Assembly: GCA_037893225.1 (NCBI GenBank)
Contig: JAZGUH010000412.1
Location: forward strand, 124,001-188,000
Origin: Hippasteria phrygiana
Lineage: Eukaryota > Echinodermata > Asteroidea > Valvatida > Goniasteridae
Length of the DNA: 64,000 nt
Direction: 5' to 3'
Position numbers and translations under genes: made by a program. The notes under the pieces were generated by a model, which was not told the origin of the DNA, did not search any database, and worked only from the letters and a program-made list of their open reading frames with translations. Each line of letters opens with the position of its first letter. The stretch's first letter is position 1. Positions 44,235-59,053 of the stretch are shown here, in pieces.

Positions 44235-47200
44235 TAGGTGTTGGGCTTCAGCCCAAAACCTATTGTTTTTCTATTGATTATTCTTATTATTCTATTTCTT
44301 CTTTTTGCTACCTCTTTCTTCTCCGGAGTTGTTTGGCTACATGCAAACTCATATCAAGTTCATATCTGGTACATATATGTACATCACATTGAAGATTCCG
44401 GAAAATGCAATGACGTCATGATGACGTCATCAGGTATCAGATTACAAGCAATTAAACATTTCTATTTTTAATCTTTGAAAATCGATATAAAATCAACCGT
44501 GAAAGACCGGAACTTGATTTTTACGGCAATTGATAGGATAATATTAGATCTTCAATTTTGATCGGGCGTGCAAAATCACGTGACCCTTCCTTCCGGTCCA
44601 AACAGGAAGTGACTTATAATTTGAAAGTGGAAAAAGATTTGAACTTGCTTTCAGCGATGTTAGTCCTTGGCCAGGCTGAACTTTTCAAAAATGTTAGCAG
44701 TGACGTCATAAAATATTCGAGCGCCCTCTAGCGGCAGGTTGAAAAATGTTCAAAATGAACTTTCAGTCGATGTGTGTGGCGAAGTTTGCGGTAATCACTT
44801 TATAATTGATATATATGATGACCTTCATGCAGGCAACACGTGTGCGAGGGCTCAGATTGATGACGTCATCAGACCGGAAGTTGCAATGAAAAGACCTTTA
44901 AACCTTTAAAAATCGCTGAAAAATCAACCGTGACAGATATATTTCAGATTTTTGCTTCAGATGGCACAGTTGACATAGCTCTCGAGGTTTGTGATAATGA
45001 CGTCACGATGACGTCATCAAGTATCATATTACAAGCAATCAAAGATTTCTTGATTTAATGTTTGAAAATCAATATAAAATCAACCGAGAGAGATCTGATT
45101 TTGCTTTTTACGGGAATTGATGGAATAATGCAGGGTCTTCATTTTTGATATTACGTGCAAAATCACATGACCCTTCCTTCCGGTCCAAACCGGAAGTGCC
45201 TTATAATTTAAAAGTGGAAACAGATTTGAACTTGCTTTCAACGGTGTTAGTCTTTGGCCAGGCTGAACTTTTCAAAAATGTGTGCGGTGACGTCATAAAA
45301 TATTCGAGCGCCCTCTAGCGGCAGGTTGAAAAATGTTTAAAATTAACTTTCAGTCGATGTGTGTGGCAAAGTTTGCGGTAATCACTTTATAATTGATATA
45401 TATGATGACCTTCATGCAGGCAACACGTGTGCAAGGGCTCAGATTGATGACGTCATCAGACCGAAAGTTGCAATGAAAAGACCTTTAAACATTAAAAAAT
45501 CGCTGAAAAATCAACCGCGACAGATATAATTCAGATTTTTGCTTCAGATGGCACAATTGACACAGCTCTCGAGCTTTGTGATAATGACGTCACGATGACG
45601 TCATCAAGTATCAGATTACAAGCAATCAAAGATTTCTTGATTTAATGTTTGAAAATCAATATAAAATCAACCGAGAGAGATCTGATTTTGCTTTTTACGG
45701 GAATTGATGGAATAATGCAGGGTCTTCATTTTTGATATTACGTGCAAAATCACATGACCCTTCGTTCCGGTCCAAACCGGAAGTGCCTTATAATTTAAAA
45801 GTGGAAACAGATTTGAACTTGCTTTCAACGATGTTAGTCTCTGGCTAGGTTGTACTTCACACAAAAAATACCGGTGACGTCATAAAATGTTAGAGCGCCA
45901 TCTAGCGGCAGGTTGAAACATGTTTAAAATTAATAATCGGCTGATGTGTGTGGCGAAGTTTGGTGAAATCACTTTATAATTGATATATATGATGACCTTT
46001 ACGCAGGCAACACGTGTGCTAGGGCTTAGATTGATGACATCATCAGACCGGAAGTGACAATGAAAAAACTTTAAAACATTCAAAAATTGCTAAAAAATCA
46101 ACGGCGACAGATATAATCCAGATTTTTGCTTCAGATAGCAAAGTTAACATAGCTCTCGAGCTTTCTGGTAATGACGTCACGATGACGTCATCAAGTATCA
46201 GATTACAAGCAATCAAAGATTTCTAGATTTAATCTTTGAAAATCAATATAAAATCAACGGAGAGAGATCTGATTTTGCTTTTTACGGGAATTGATGGAAT
46301 AAACCAGGGTCTTCATTTTTGATATTACGTGCAAAATCACATGACCCTTCCTTCCGGTCCAAACCGGAAGTGCCTTATAATTTGAAAGTGGAAACAGATT
46401 TGAACTTGCTTTCAACGATGTTAGTCTTTGGCCAGGCTGAAGTTTTCAAAAATGTGTGCGGTGACGTCATAAAATATTCGAGCGCCCTCTAGCGGCAGGT
46501 TAAAAAATGTTTAAAATTAACTTTCAGTCGATGTGTGTGGCAAAAATTGCGGTAATCACTTTATAATTGATATTTGATGATGATCTTCATGCAGGCAACA
46601 CGTGTGCAAGGGCTCAGATTGATGACGTCATCAGACCGGAAGTTCCAATGAAAAGACCTTTAAACCTTAAAAAATCGCTGAAAAATCAACCGTGACAGAT
46701 ATATTTCAGATTTTTGCTTCAGATAGCACAGTTGACATAGCTCTCGAGCTTTGTAATAATGACGTCACGATGACGTCATCAGGTATCAGATTACAAGCAA
46801 TCAAAGATTTCTTGATTTAATGTTTGAAAATCAATATAAAATCAACCGAGAGAGATCTGATTTTGCTTTTTACGGGAATTGATAGAATAATCCAGGGTCT
46901 TCATTTTTGATATTACGTGCAAAATCACATGACCCTTTCTTCCGGTCAAAACCGGAAGTGCCTTATAATTTATAAGTGGAAACAGATTTGAACTTGCTTT
47001 CAACGATGTTAGTCTTTGGCCAGGCTGAACTTTTCAAAAATGTGTGCGGTGACGTCATAAAATCTTCGAGCGCCCTCTAGCGGCAGGTTGAAAAATGTTT
47101 AAAATTACCTTTCAGTCGATGTGTGTGGCAAAGTTTGCGGTAATCACTTTATAATTGATATATATGATGACCTTCATGCAGGCAACACGTGTGCAAGGGC

Positions 47201-50200
47201 TCAGATTGATGACGTCATCAGACCGAAAGTTGCAATGAAAAGACCTTTAAACCTTAAAAAATCGCTGAAAAATCAACCGCGACAGATATAATTCAGATTT
47301 TTGCTTCAGATGGGACAGTTGACATAGCTCTCGAGCTTTGTGATAATGACGTCACGATGACTTCATCAAGTGTCAGATTACTATAAATCAAAGATTTCTT
47401 GATTTAATGTTTGAAAATCAATATCAAATCAACCGAGAGAGATCTGATTTTGCTTTTTACGGGAATTGACAGAATAATCCAGGGTCTTCATTTGATATAT
47501 TACGTGCAAATTCACATGACCCTTCCTTCCGGTCCAAACCGGAAGTGCCTTATAATTTGAAAGTGAAAGAACTTTCAGTCGATGTGAGTGGCGAAGTTTG
47601 AGGTAATCACTTTATAATTGCTATATATGATGACCTTCATCCAGGCAACACGTATGCGAGGGCGCAGATTGATGACGTCATCAGACCGGAAGTTGCAATG
47701 AAAAGACCTTTAAACATTAAAAAATTGCTGAAAAATCAACCGCGACAGATATAATTCAGATTTTTGCTTCAGATCCCACAGTTAGCATAGCTCTCGAGCT
47801 TTCTGATATTGACGCCAAGATGACGTCAATCAAAAATGTATAGATTTAATCTTTGAAAATCAATATAGAATGAACCGACAGAGATCTGATTATTCTATAA
47901 ACAGGAATTGATAGAATATTCCTGGGTCTTCATTTTTTATATTACGTGCAAAATCACATGACCCTTCCTTCCGGTCCAAACCGGAAGTGCCTTATAATTC
48001 GAAATTGGTAAAAGATATGAACTTGCTTTCCACGATGTTAGTCTTTGGCAGGTATGTGCTTTTCACAAAAGTGACCAGTGACGTCGCAAACTGCAGATTA
48101 ACTGCGTTGGTAATGTGCACAGATGTAATAGTGTCATGATGACGTCATCAAGGTCAAATTACAAAAACCAAAAAAAACTAGAGTTTGTGGTACAAACACA
48201 CGGTGTTGGACTTGTTCAGTTTGATTACATAAGAGAATAGATCCACATTTATGTAATCACTAATTGTGAAAACTTTGTGTGCTGCAGTTCATGAAGCATG
48301 ACGTTCTCAAAAATGCTGATTTTTTAGGTTTTTGTAATTTGACCTTGATGACGTCATCATGACACTATTACATCTGTGCACATTACCAACGCAGTTAATC
48401 TGCAGTTTGCGACGTCACTGGTCACTTTTGTGAAAAGCACATACCTGCCAAAGACTAACATCGTGGAAAGCAAGTTCATATCTTTTACCAATTTCAAATT
48501 ATAAGGCACTTCCGGTTTGGACCGGAAGGAAGGGTCATGTGATTTTGCACGTAATATAAAAAATGAAGACCCAGGAATATTCTATCAATTCCTGTTGATA
48601 GAATAATCAGATCTCTGTCGGTTCATTCTATATTGATTTTCAAAGATTAAATCTATACATTTTTGATTGGTTTTAATCTGATACTTCATGACGTCATCTT
48701 GATGTCAATATCAGAAAGCTCGAGAGCTATGCTAACTGTGGGATCTCAAGCAAAAAACTGAATTATATCTGTCGCGGTTGATTTTTCAGCAATTTTTTAA
48801 TGTTTAAAGGTCTTTTCATTGCAACTTCCGGTCTGATGACGTCATCAATCTGCGCCCTTGCATACGTGTTGCCTGGATGAAGGTCATCATATATAGCAAT
48901 TATAAAGTGATTACCTCAAACTTCGCCACTCACATCGACTGAAAGTTCTTTCACTTTCAAATTATAAGGCACTTCCGGTTTGGACCGGAAGGAAGGGTCA
49001 TGTGAATTTGCACGTAATATATCAAATGAAGACCCTGGATTATTCTATCAATTCCCGTGAAAAGCAAAATCAGATCTCTCTCGGTTAATTTGATATTGAT
49101 TTTCAAACATTAAATCAAGAAATCTTTGATTTATAGTAATCTGACACTTGATGACGTCATCGTGACGTCATTATCACAAAGCTCGAGAGCTATGTCAACT
49201 GTCCCATCTGAAGCAAAAATCTGAATTATATCTGTCGCGGTTGATTTTTCAGCGATTTTTTAAGGTTTAAAGGTCTTTTCATTGCAACTTTCGGTCTGAT
49301 GACGTCATCAATCTGAGCCCTTGCACACGTGTTGCCTGCATGAAGGTCATCATATATATCAATTATAAAGTGATTACCGCAAACTTCGCCACACACATCG
49401 ACTGAAAGTATATTTTGAACATTTTTCAATATGCAGCTAGAGGGTGCTGGAACATTTTATGACGTCACCGCTAACATTTTTGAAAAGATCAGCCTGCTAA
49501 AAGACTAACATCGTCGAAAGCAAGTTCAAACATTTTTCCACTTTCAAATTCTAAGGCACTTCCGGTTTGGAAAGGAAGGAAGGGTCATGTGATTTTGTAC
49601 GTAATATGAAAAATGAAGACCTGGATTATTCCATCAATTCCCGTAAAAAGCAAAATCAGGTCTCTCTCGGTTGATTTTATATTGATTTCCAAAGATTAAA
49701 TCTAGAAATATTTGATTGCTTGTAATCTGATACTTGATGACGTCATCGTGACGTCATTACCAGAAACCTCGAGAGCTATGTGAACTGTGCATCTGAAGCA
49801 AAAATCTGGATTATATCTCTCACGGTTGATTTTTCAGCGATTTCTGAATGTTTAAAGGTCTTTTCATTACAACTTCCGGTCTGATGACGTCATCAATCTG
49901 AGCCCTCGCACACGTGTTGCCTGCGTACAGATCATCATATATATTAAATATAAAGTGATTTCACCAAACTTCGCCACACACATCAGCCGATTATTCATTT
50001 TAAACATGTTTCAACCTGCCGCTAGAGGGCGCTCTAACATTTTATGACGTCACCGGTATTTTTTTTGTGAAGTACAACCTAGCCAGAGACTAACATCGTT
50101 GAAAGCAAGTTCAAATCTATTTCCACTTTCAAATTATAAGGCACTTCCGGTTTGGACCGGAAGGAAGGGTCATGTGATTTTGCACGTAATATCAAAAATG

Positions 50201-53000
50201 AAGACCCTGGATTATTCCATCAATTCCCGTAAAAAGCAAAATCAGATCTCTCTCGGTTGATTTTATATTGATTTTCAAAGATTAAATCCAGAAATATTTC
50301 ATTGCTTGTAATCTGATACTTGATGACGTCATCGTGAGGTCATTACCAGAAAGCTCGAGAGCTATGTCAACTGTGCCATCTGAAGCAAAAATCTGGATTA
50401 TATCTGTCGCCGTTGATTTTTCAGCAATTTTTGAAGGTTTTAAAGTTTTTTCATTGTCACTTCCGGTCTGATGATGTCATAAATCTAAGCCCTAGCACAC
50501 GTGTTGCCTGCGTAAAGTTCATCATATATATCAATTATAAAGTGATTTCACCAAACTTCGCCCACACATCAGCCGATTATTCATTTTAAACATGTTTCAA
50601 CCTGCCGCTAGAGGGCGCTCTAACATTTTATGACGTCACCGGTATTTTGTTTGTGAAGTACAACCTAGCCAGAGACTAACATCGTTAAAAGCAAGTTCAC
50701 ATCTTTTTTCACTTTCAAATTATAAGGCACTTCCGGTTTGGACCGGAAGGAAGGGTCATGTGATTTTGTATGTAATATAGAAATTGAAGACCCTGGATTA
50801 TTCTGTCAATTCCCGTAAAAAGCAAAATCAGATCTCTCTCGGTTGATTTTATATTGATTTTCAAAGATTAAATCTAGAAATCTTTGATTGCTTGTAATCT
50901 GATACTTGATGACGTCATCGTGACGTCATTACCAGAAAGCTCGAGAGCTATGTTAACTTTGCTATCTGAAGCAAAAATCTGGATTATATCTGTCGCCGTT
51001 GATTTTTTAGCAATTTTTGAAGGTTTTAAAGTTTTTTCATTGTCACTTCCGGTCTGATGACGTCATCAATCTAAGCCCTAGCACACGTGTTGCCTGCGTA
51101 AAGGTCATCATATATATCAATTATAAAGTGATTTCACCAAACTTCGCCACACACATTAGCCGATTATTCATTTTAAACATGTTTTAACCTGCCGCTAGAG
51201 GGCGCTCTAACATTTTATGACGTCACCGGTATTTTTGTTGTGAAGTACAACCTAGCAAGAGACTAACATCGTTGAAAGCAAGTTCAAATCTGTTTCCACT
51301 TTTAAATTATAAGGCACTTCCGGTTTGGACCGGAAGGAAGGGTCATGTGATTTTGCACGTAATATCAAAAATGAAGACCCTGGATTATTCCACCAATTCC
51401 CGTAAAAAGCAAAATCAGATCTCTCTCGGTTGATTTTATATTGATTTTCAAACATTAAATCAAGAAATCTTTGATTGCTTATAATCTGATACTTGATGAC
51501 GTCATCGTGACGTCATTATCACAAAGCTCGAGAGCTATGTCAACTGTGCCATCTGAAGCAAAAATCTGAATTATATCTGTCGCGGTTGATTTTTCAGCGA
51601 TTTTTTAAGGTTTAAAGGTCTTTTCATTGCAACTTTCGGTCTGATGACGTCATCAATCTGAGCCCTTGCACACGTGTTGCCTGCATGAAGGTCATCATAT
51701 ATATCAATTATAAAGTGATTACCGCAAACTTTGCCACACACATCGACTGAAAGTTAATTTTAAACATTTTTCAACCTGCCGCTAGAGGGCGCTCGAAGAT
51801 TTTATGACGTCACCGCACACATTTTTGAAAAGTTCAGCCTGGCCAAAGACTAACATCGTTGAAAACAAGTTCAAATCTGTTTCCACTTTCAAATTATAAG
51901 GCACTTCCGGTTTGGACCGGAAGGAAGGGTCATGTGATTTTGCACGTAATATCAAAAATGAAGACCCTGGACTATTCCATCAATTCCCGTAAAAAGCAAA
52001 ATCAGATCTCTCTCGGTTGATTTTATATTGATTTTCAAACATTAAATCAAGAAATCTTTGATTGCTTGTAATATGATACTTGATGACGTCATCGTGACGT
52101 CATTATCACAAAGCTCGAGAGCTATGTCAACTGTGCCATCTGAAGCAAAAATCTGAAATATATCTGTCGCGGTTGATTTTTCAGCGATTTTTGAAGGTTT
52201 CAAGGTCTTTTCATTGCAACTTCCGGTCTCATGACGTCATCAATCTGAGCCCTCGCACACGTGTTGCCTGCATGAAGGTCATCATATATATCAATTATAA
52301 AGTGATTACCGCAAACTTCGCCACACACATCGACTAAAAGTTCATTTTGAACATTTTTCAACCTGCCGCTAGAGGGCGCTCGAGTATTTTATGACGTCAC
52401 AGCTAACATTTTTGAAAAGTTCAGCCTGGCCAAGGACTAACATCGCTGAAAGCAAGTTCAAATCTTTTTCCACTTTCAAATTATAAGGCACTTCCGGTTT
52501 CGACCGGAAGGAAGGGTCACGTGATTTTGCACGCACGATCAAAATTGAAGATCTAATATTATCCTATCAATTGCCGTAAAAATCAAGTTCCGGTCTTTCA
52601 CGGTTGATTTTATATCGATTTTCAAACATTAAAAATAGAAATGTTTAATTGCTTGTAATCTGATACCTGATGACGTCATCATGACGTCATCACATTTTCC
52701 GGAATCTTCAATGTGATGTACATATATGTACCAAATATGAACTTGATATGAGTTTGCATGTAGCCAAACAACTCCGGAGAAGAAAGTTATGTGAAGAAGA
52801 AAAAAAAGAATAATCAATAGAATAACAATAGGTTTTGGGCTGAAGCCCAACACCTAATAAACATTTTTGAGAACGTCATGCTTCATGAACCGCAGCACAC
52901 AAAGTTTTCACAATTAGTGATTACATAAATGTGGATCTATTCTCTTATGTAATCAAACTGAACAAGTCCAACACCGTGTGTTTGTACCACAAACTCTAGT
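44235..53000 (+). mobile_element. Element F (Helentron-like) nested in E, itself split by G
   Basis: The hairpin is 44235-44262. Units have marks at about 44720, 45308, 45892, 46483 and 47078. It is split at 48176/48177, with its 3' tail at 52856-53000 ending GTTTGTACCACAAACTCTAGT. Its own length is about 4.1 kb. Insertion at ATTAT|TCTT gives T on both sides, as in other Helentron-like insertions. Confidence 0.8.
48177..52855 (-). mobile_element. Element G (Helentron-like), inverted, inside F
   Basis: Complete in reverse orientation. It has 3' ACTAGAGTTTGTGGTACAAAC at 48177 and the 5' hairpin TAGGTTTTGGGC...CACCTA inverse at 52828-52855. Unit marks are at about 49437, 50020, 50605, 51190, 51778 and 52367. 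With F it forms an inverted pair with arms of more than 4 kb. The outer flanks are A-rich on the plus strand, that is T|T on the element strand. Confidence 0.82.
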
Positions 53001-56000
53001 TCTTATTTTTATTCTTTTTTTTCTTTTTGCTAGTACTTTCTTCTCCAGAGTTGTTTGGCTACATGCAAACTCATATCAAGTTCATATTTGGTACATATAT
53101 GTACATCACATTGAAGATTCCGGAAAATGTGATGACGTCATGATGACGTCATCAGGTATCAAATTACAAGCAATTAACCATTTCTATTTTTAATGTTTGA
53201 AAATCGATATAAAATCAACCGTGAAAGACCGGAACTTGATTTTTACGGCAATTGATAGGATAATATTAGATCTTCAATTTTGATCCGGCGTGCAAAATCA
53301 CGTGACCCTTCCTTCCGGTCGAAACCGGAAGTGCCTTATAATTTGAAAGTGGAAAAAGATTTGAACTTGCTTTCAGCGATGTTAGTCCTTGGCCAGGCTG
53401 AACTTTTCAAAATGTGAGCCGTGACGTCATAAAACATTCGAGCGCCCTCTAGCGGCAGGTTGAAAAATGTTCAAAATGAACTTTCAGTCGATGTGTGTGG
53501 CGAAGTTTGCGGTAATCACTTTATAATTGATATATATGATGACCTTCATGCAGCCAACACGTGTGCGAGGGCTCAGATTGATGACGTCATCAGACCGGAA
53601 GTTGCAATGAAAAGACCTTTAAACCTTAAAAAGTCGCTGAAAAATCAACCGTGACAGATATATTTCAGATTTTTGCTTCAGATGGCACAGTTGACATAGT
53701 TCTCGAGCTTTATGATAATGACGTCACGATGACGTCATCAAGTATCATATTACAAGCAATCAAAGATTTCTTGATTTGATGTTTGAAAATCAATATAAAA
53801 TCAACCGAGAGAGCTCTGATTTTGCTTTTTACGGGAATTGATGGAATAATGCAGGGTCTTCATTTTTGATATTACGTGCAAAATCACATGACCCTTCCTT
53901 CCGGTCCAAACCGGAAGTGCCTTATAATTTAAAAGTGGAAACAGATTTGAACTTGCTTTCAACGATGTTAGTCTTTGGCCAGGCTGAACTTTTCAAAAAT
54001 GTGTGCGGTGACGTCATAAAATATTCGAGCGCCCTCTAGCGGCAGGTTGAAAAATGTTTAAAATTGACTTTCAGTCGATGTGTCTGCCAAAGTTTGCGGT
54101 AATCACTTTATAATTGATATATATGATGACCTTCATGCAGGCAACACGTGTGGAAGGGCTCAGATTGATGACGTCATCAGACCGGAAGTTGCAATGAAAA
54201 GACCTTTAAACCTTAAAAAATCGCTGAAAAATCAACCGTGACAGATATATTTCAGATTTTTGCTTCAGATGGCACAGTTGACATAGCTCTCGAGCTTTGT
54301 GATAATGACGTCACGATGACGTCATCAAGTATCAGATTACAAGCAATCAAAGATTTCTTGATTTAATGTTTGAAAATCAATATAAAATCAACCGAGAGAG
54401 ATCTGATTTTGCTTTTTACGGGAATTGATGAAATAATCCAGGGTCTTCATTTTTGATATTACGTGCAAAATCACATGACCCTTCCTTCCGGTCCAAACCG
54501 GAAGTGCCTTATAATGTAAAAGTGGAAATAGATTTGAACTTGCTTTCAACGATGTTAGTCTCTGGCTAGGTTATACTTCACAAAAAAAATACCGGTGACG
54601 TCATAAAACATTCGAGCGCCCTCTAGCGGCAGGTTGAAAAATGTTCAAAATGAACTTTCAGTCGATGTGTGTGGCGAAGTTTGCGGTAATCACTTTATAA
54701 TTGATATATATGATGACCTTCATGCAGGCAAGACGTGTGCGAGGGCTCAGATTGATGACGTCATCAGACCGGAAGTTGCAATGAAAAGACCTTTAAACCT
54801 TAAAAAATCGCTGAAAAATCAACCGCGACAGATATAATTCAGATTTTTGCTTCAGATAGCACAGTTGACATAGCTCTCGCGCGTTCTGATAATGACGTCA
54901 CGATGACGTCATCAAGTATCAAAGATTTCTAGATTTAATCTTTGAAAATCAATATCAAATCAACCGAGAGAGATCTGATTTTCATTTTACGGGAAGTGAT
55001 AAGATAATCCAGGGTCTTCATTTTTTATATTACGTGCAAAATCAAACCGGAAGTTCCTTTTTATTTGAAAGTGAAAGAACTTTCAGTCGATGTGTTTGGC
55101 GAAGTTTGCGGTAATCACTTTATAATTGATATATATGATGACCTTCGTGCGGGCAACACGTGTGCAAGGGCTCAGATTGATGACGTCATCAGACCGGAAG
55201 TGACAATGAAAAAAAAAGAATTTCCTTAAACAATTGCTGAAAAATCTAGCGTGAGAGATATAATCTTGATTTTTTTCAAATGGCACAGTAAACATAGGTC
55301 TCCAGCTTTCTTGTAATGACGTCATGATGACGTCATTGGGTATCAGATTACAAGCAATAAAACATTAATTTTTTTAATCTTTAAAACTCGGTATAAAATC
55401 AACCGTTAGAGACCTTATCTTACTTTTTACGGGAATTGATAGAGTAATACTAGGTCTTCATTTTTTTATATTGAGTGCAAAATCACGTGACCCTTCCTTC
55501 CGGTCCAAACAGGAAGTGCCTTATAATTTGAAATTGGTAAAAGATGTGAACTTGCGTATAGTCTCCGGCAAGACTGCTTTTCAAAAAATGTTACCAGTGA
55601 CGTCATAAAATACTCCAGCGCCCTCTAACATGAGCTCAATCCGTCATCCGACTCAAAACAAAATAATCAAAAACCAATCCGTTTTATTGGGTATAGTTCA
55701 GTGCACATTCATTCTGTGCTTCTTTCGATTGTTCAAATCAAAATAAACCACATATGCATCTTTTCTCTAATGTATTTCAGTGTCAAACATTCTACCAGAC
55801 GTCACCCCACGACAGCAGGAAGCAAGGCCTTCTGCTCAAGAGTACATAATTTGCTTTAGAAATATTACATTGGTGTTTTCATGTTTTATGTTTTTCCTAA
55901 TCATTTCTTTCAACAAATGTACCTCTTAATACTGTACTTTCCTTATCCGTAAATTAAAAAAACAGACAAAGCCCAACACCGTGTGTTTGTATTCAAACTC

Positions 56001-56004
56001 TAGT

Positions 56005-59000
56005 TAGGTGTTGGGCTTCAGCCCAAAACCTATTGTTATTGTTAGAATTATTCTTATTATTCTTCCTCTTTTTCTTCTTCACATAACTTTCTTCTCCGGA
56101 GTTGTTTGGCTACATGCAAACTCATATCAAGTTCATATTTGGTACATATATGTACATCACATTGAAGATTCCGGAAAATGTGATGACGTCATGATGACGT
56201 CATCAGGTATCAGATTACAAGCAATTAACCATTTCTATTTTTAATCTTTGAAAATCGATATAAAATCAACCGTGAAAGACCGGAACTTGATTTTTACGGC
56301 AATTGATAGGATAATATTAGATCTTCAATTTTGATCGTGCGTGCAAAATCACGTGACCCTTCCTTCCGGTCGAAACCGGAAGTGCCTTATAATTTGAAAG
56401 TGGAAAAAGATTTGAACTTGCTTTCAGCGATGTTAGTCCTTGGCCAGACTGAACTTTTCAAAATGTGAGCCGTGACGTCATAAAACATTCGAGCGCCCTC
56501 TAGCGGCAGGTTGAAAAATGTTCAAAATGAACTTTCAGTCGATGTGTGTGGCGAAGTTTGCGGTAATCACTTTATAATTGATATATATGATGACCTTCAT
56601 GCAGCCAACACGTGTGCGAGGGCTCAGATTGATGACGTCATCAGACCGGAAGTTGCAATGAAAAGACCTTTAAACCTTAAAAAGTCGCTGAAAAATCAAC
56701 CGTGACAGATATATTTCAGATTTTTGCTTCAGATAGCACAGTTGACATAGTTCTCGAGCTTTGTGATAATGACGTCACGATGACGTCATCAAGTATCATA
56801 TTACAAGCAATCAAAGATTTCTTGATTTGATGTTTGAAAATCAATATAAAATCAACCGAGAGAGCTCTGATTTTGCTTTTTACGGGAATTGATGGAATAA
56901 TGCAGGGTCTTCATTTTTGATATTACGTGCAAAATCACATGACCCTTCCTTCCGGTCCAAACCGGAAGTGCCTTATAATTTAAAAGTGGAAACAGATTTG
57001 AACTTGCTTTCAACGATGTTAGTCTTTGGCCAGGCTGAACTTTTCAAAAATGTGTGCGGTGACGTCATAAAATATTCGAGCGCCCTCTAGCGGCAGGTTG
57101 AAAAATGTTTAAAATTGACTTTCAGTCGATGTGTCTGCCAAAGTTTGCGGTAATCACTTTATAATTGATATATATGATGACCTTCATGCAGGCAACACGT
57201 GTGCAAGGGCTCAGATTGATGACGTCATCAGACCGGAAGTTGCAATGAAAAGACCTTTAAACCTTAAAAAATCGCTGAAAAATCAACCGTGACAGATATA
57301 TTTCAGATTTTTGCTTCAGATGGCACAGTTGACATAGCTCTCGAGCTTTGTGATAATGACGTCACGATGACGTCATCAAGTATCAGATTACAAGCAATCA
57401 AAGATTTCTTGATTTAATGTTTGAAAATCAATATAAAATCAACCGAGAGAGATCTGATTTTGCTTTTTACGGGAATTGATGAAATAATCCAGGGTCTTCA
57501 TTTTTGATATTACGTGCAAAATCACATGACCCTTCCTTCCGGTCCAAACCGGAAGTGCCTTATAATGTAAAAGTGGAAATAGATTTGAACTTGCTTTCAA
57601 CGATGTTAGTCTCTGGCTAGGTTATACTTCACAAAAAAAATACCGGTGACGTCATAAAACATTCGAGCGCCCTCTAGCGGCAGGTTGAAAAATGTTCAAA
57701 ATGAACTTTCAGTCGATGTGTGTGGCGAAGTTTGCGGTAATCACTTTATAATTGATATGTATGATGACCTTCATGCAGGCAAGACGTGTGCGAGGGCTCA
57801 GATTGATGACGTCATCAGACCGGAAGTTGCAATGAAAAGACCTTTAAACCTTAAAAAATCGCTGAAAAATCAACCGCGACAGATATAATTCAGATTTTTG
57901 CTTCAGATAGCACAGTTGACATAGCTCTCGCGCGTTCTGATAATGACGTCACGATGACGTCATCAAGTATCAAAGATTTCTAGATTTAATCTTTGAAAAT
58001 CAATATCAAATCAACCGAGAGAGATCTGATTTTCATTTTACGGGAAGTGATAAGATAATCCAGGGTCTTCATTTTTTATATTACGTGCAAAATCAAACCG
58101 GAAGTTCCTTTTTATTTGAAAGTGAAAGAACTTTCAGTCGATGTGTTTGGCGAAGTTTGCTGTAATCACTTTATAATTGATATATATGATGACCTTCGTG
58201 CGGGCAACACGTGTGCAAGGGCTCAGATTGATGACGTCATCAGACCGGAAGTGACAATGAAAAAAAGAATTTCCTTAAACAATTGCTGAAAAATCTAGCG
58301 TGAGAGATATAATCTTGATTTTTTTCAAATGGCACAGTAAACATAGGTCTCCAGCTTTCTTGTAATGACGTCATGATGACGTCATTGGGTATCAGATTAC
58401 AAGCAATAAAACATTAATTTTTTTAATCTTTAAAACTCGGTATAAAATCAACCGTTAGAGACCTTATCTTACTTTTTACGGGAATTGATAGAGTAATACT
58501 AGGTCTTCATTTTTTTATATTGAGTGCAAAATCACGTGACCCTTCCTTCCGGTCCAAACAGGAAGTGCCTTATAATTTGAAATTGGGAAAAGATGTGAAC
58601 TTGCGTATAGTCTCCGGCAAGACTGCTTTTCAAAAAATGTTACCAGTGACGTCATAAAATACTCCAGCGCCCTCTAACATGAGCTCAATCCGTCATCCGA
58701 CTCAAAACAAAATAATCAAAAACCAATCCGTTTTATTGGGTATAGTTCAGTGCACATTCATTCTGTGCTTCTTTCGATTGTTCAAATCAAAATAAACCAC
58801 ATATGCATCTTTTCTCTAATGTATTTCAGTGTCAAACATTCTACCAGACGTCACCCCACGACAGCAGGAAGCAAGGCCTTCTGCTCAAGAGTACATAATT
58901 TGCTTTAGAAATATTACATTGGTGTTTTCATGTTTTATGTTTTTCCTAATCATTTCTTTCAACAAATGTACCTCTTAATACTGTACTTTCCTTATCCGTA

Positions 59001-59053
59001 AATTAAAAAAACAGACAAAGCCCAACACCGTGTGTTTGTATTCAAACTCTAGT
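56005..59053 (+). mobile_element. Element H (Helentron-like), 3.05 kb, near-identical to E
   Basis: Head-to-tail after E. The hairpin is 56005-56032, unit marks are at about 56497, 57084, 57668 and 58668, and CTAG is at 59049-59052. It differs from E by few substitutions and small indels, so the duplication is recent. Confidence 0.83.

Larger units (their letters stand above)
44186..56004 (+). mobile_element. Element E (Helentron-like), interrupted by element F
   Basis: The 5' hairpin (44186-44215) and leader end at ATTAT (44234). The right part resumes at 53001 with TCTTATTTTTATTC, exactly the continuation seen in the uninterrupted element D. Its own length is about 3.05 kb. Right-part units have marks at about 53445, 54032 and 54617, with an altered mark at 55615. 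The 3' end GTGTTTGTATTCAAACTCTAG has CTAG at 56000-56003. Confidence 0.82.
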
